A stretch of 5,339 nt of DNA from Bacteroidota bacterium (lineage in GTDB: Bacteria; Bacteroidota; Bacteroidia; UKL13-3): NCBI GenBank assembly GCA_010027395.1, contig RGVD01000177.1, positions 1 to 5,339 on the forward strand. Direction: 5' to 3'. The notes under the pieces were generated by a model. It was not told where the DNA came from. It did no database searches and was given only the letters and a program-made list of their open reading frames with translations. The position numbers and the translations under genes are program-made. Below are positions 5,083-5,339 of the stretch, piece after piece. Each line of letters starts with the position of its first letter. The first letter of the stretch is position 1.

Positions 5083-5339
5083 ATGGCAAAGAAAAACAGC
5101 GATAAGGAAATAAAGGCCAAAAAGGAAAAGAAGCCAACTAAACAAAAGGCCATTGAAGAAACCCTTTGGGAGTCTGCGAATAAACTACGCGGTACGGTAG
5201 AATCTGCCGAGTATAAGCATGTCGTATTGAGCTTGATATTCCTGAAATTCAGCAGCGATAAGTTTGAGGAGCGTACCCAGGAGTTAAAAGAGGAAGGTAA
5301 AGACAAATACCTCAAGAACAAAGTTTCTGAGGATCAGCC
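5083..5339 (+). CDS. hsdM: type I restriction-modification DNA methyltransferase, N-terminus (partial)
   Basis: An open frame runs off the window end, giving 85 codons. After a lysine-rich N-terminus (residues 1-22), the stretch EETLWESANKLRG (25-37) followed by AEYKHVVLSLIFLKFSSDKFEER (42-64) matches the start of the HsdM N-terminal helical domain. HsdM is the N6-adenine methyltransferase subunit of type I systems and acts with the specificity subunit HsdS and, for cleavage, HsdR; the catalytic domain lies beyond the window. ATG 5056 is in frame nine codons earlier, two bases after repeat D. The start at 5083 is preferred because the family-like sequence begins well downstream, but the choice is open. 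Codon use (GAG, GGT, CGC) is less AT-rich than in blocks 1-3, suggesting a different source. An opposite-strand open frame here is a shadow. Confidence 0.88.
   Translation, partial: MAKKNSDKEIKAKKEKKPTKQKAIEETLWESANKLRGTVESAEYKHVVLSLIFLKFSSDKFEERTQELKEEGKDKYLKNKVSEDQ

Noticed and set aside
4974..5321. 115-codon open frame on the minus strand
   Set aside because: It is the complement of repeat D and of the hsdM N-terminus, whose + strand frame gives a recognisable protein.
1..5339. CRISPR array, tRNA or rRNA genes, insertion sequence
   Set aside because: The repeats are far apart, long and separated by genes, which does not fit CRISPR. No transposase or integrase frame and no tRNA or rRNA signature were seen.

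Overview
The window looks like accessory DNA from a member of the Bacteroidota. The genes are AT-rich, and two exported proteins have short signal peptides ending in the G-Q-N or H-A-Q-N pattern common in that phylum. Shine-Dalgarno sites are mostly weak or absent. This assignment is inferred from style, not from a marker gene.

All convincing genes lie on the + strand, in blocks separated by one family of structured spacer: 1-67 (partial), 1054-1189, 3838-3974 and 4971-5054. Each full spacer begins with a (C/G)(T/A)ATAACAGC-type motif, folds into a long imperfect hairpin, and ends with a (G/A)TTATAG/TTATGCC-type motif. The motif opening a block pairs with the motif starting the spacer that closes the same block. 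This is perfect over 9 bp for block 1 and 8 bp for block 2, and imperfect for block 3. This is the arrangement expected of integron gene cassettes carrying attC sites. No integrase is in the window and the core motif departs from the usual GTTRRRY, so the array is either a divergent attC cluster or a different cassette system.

Block 1 (about 60-1181) holds a two-helix membrane protein with a coiled coil and a GAF-like cytoplasmic domain, preceded by a 13-codon leader ORF that overlaps its start. Block 2 (about 1182-3965) holds a three-gene operon: a small ParB/sulfiredoxin-fold protein, an exported M48-like HExxH metalloprotease with TPR repeats, and a small secreted protein of unknown function. 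Block 3 (about 3966-5046) holds a HARE-HTH protein of the HrgA/COG2958 type with a plausible PD-(D/E)XK nuclease domain; its stop codon lies inside the next spacer. After the last spacer begins a type I restriction-modification gene (hsdM, N-terminus only), which runs off the window and has a visibly less AT-rich composition.

At least blocks 3 and 4 suggest defence cargo. The main finding is the spacer family itself and the cassette logic it implies.
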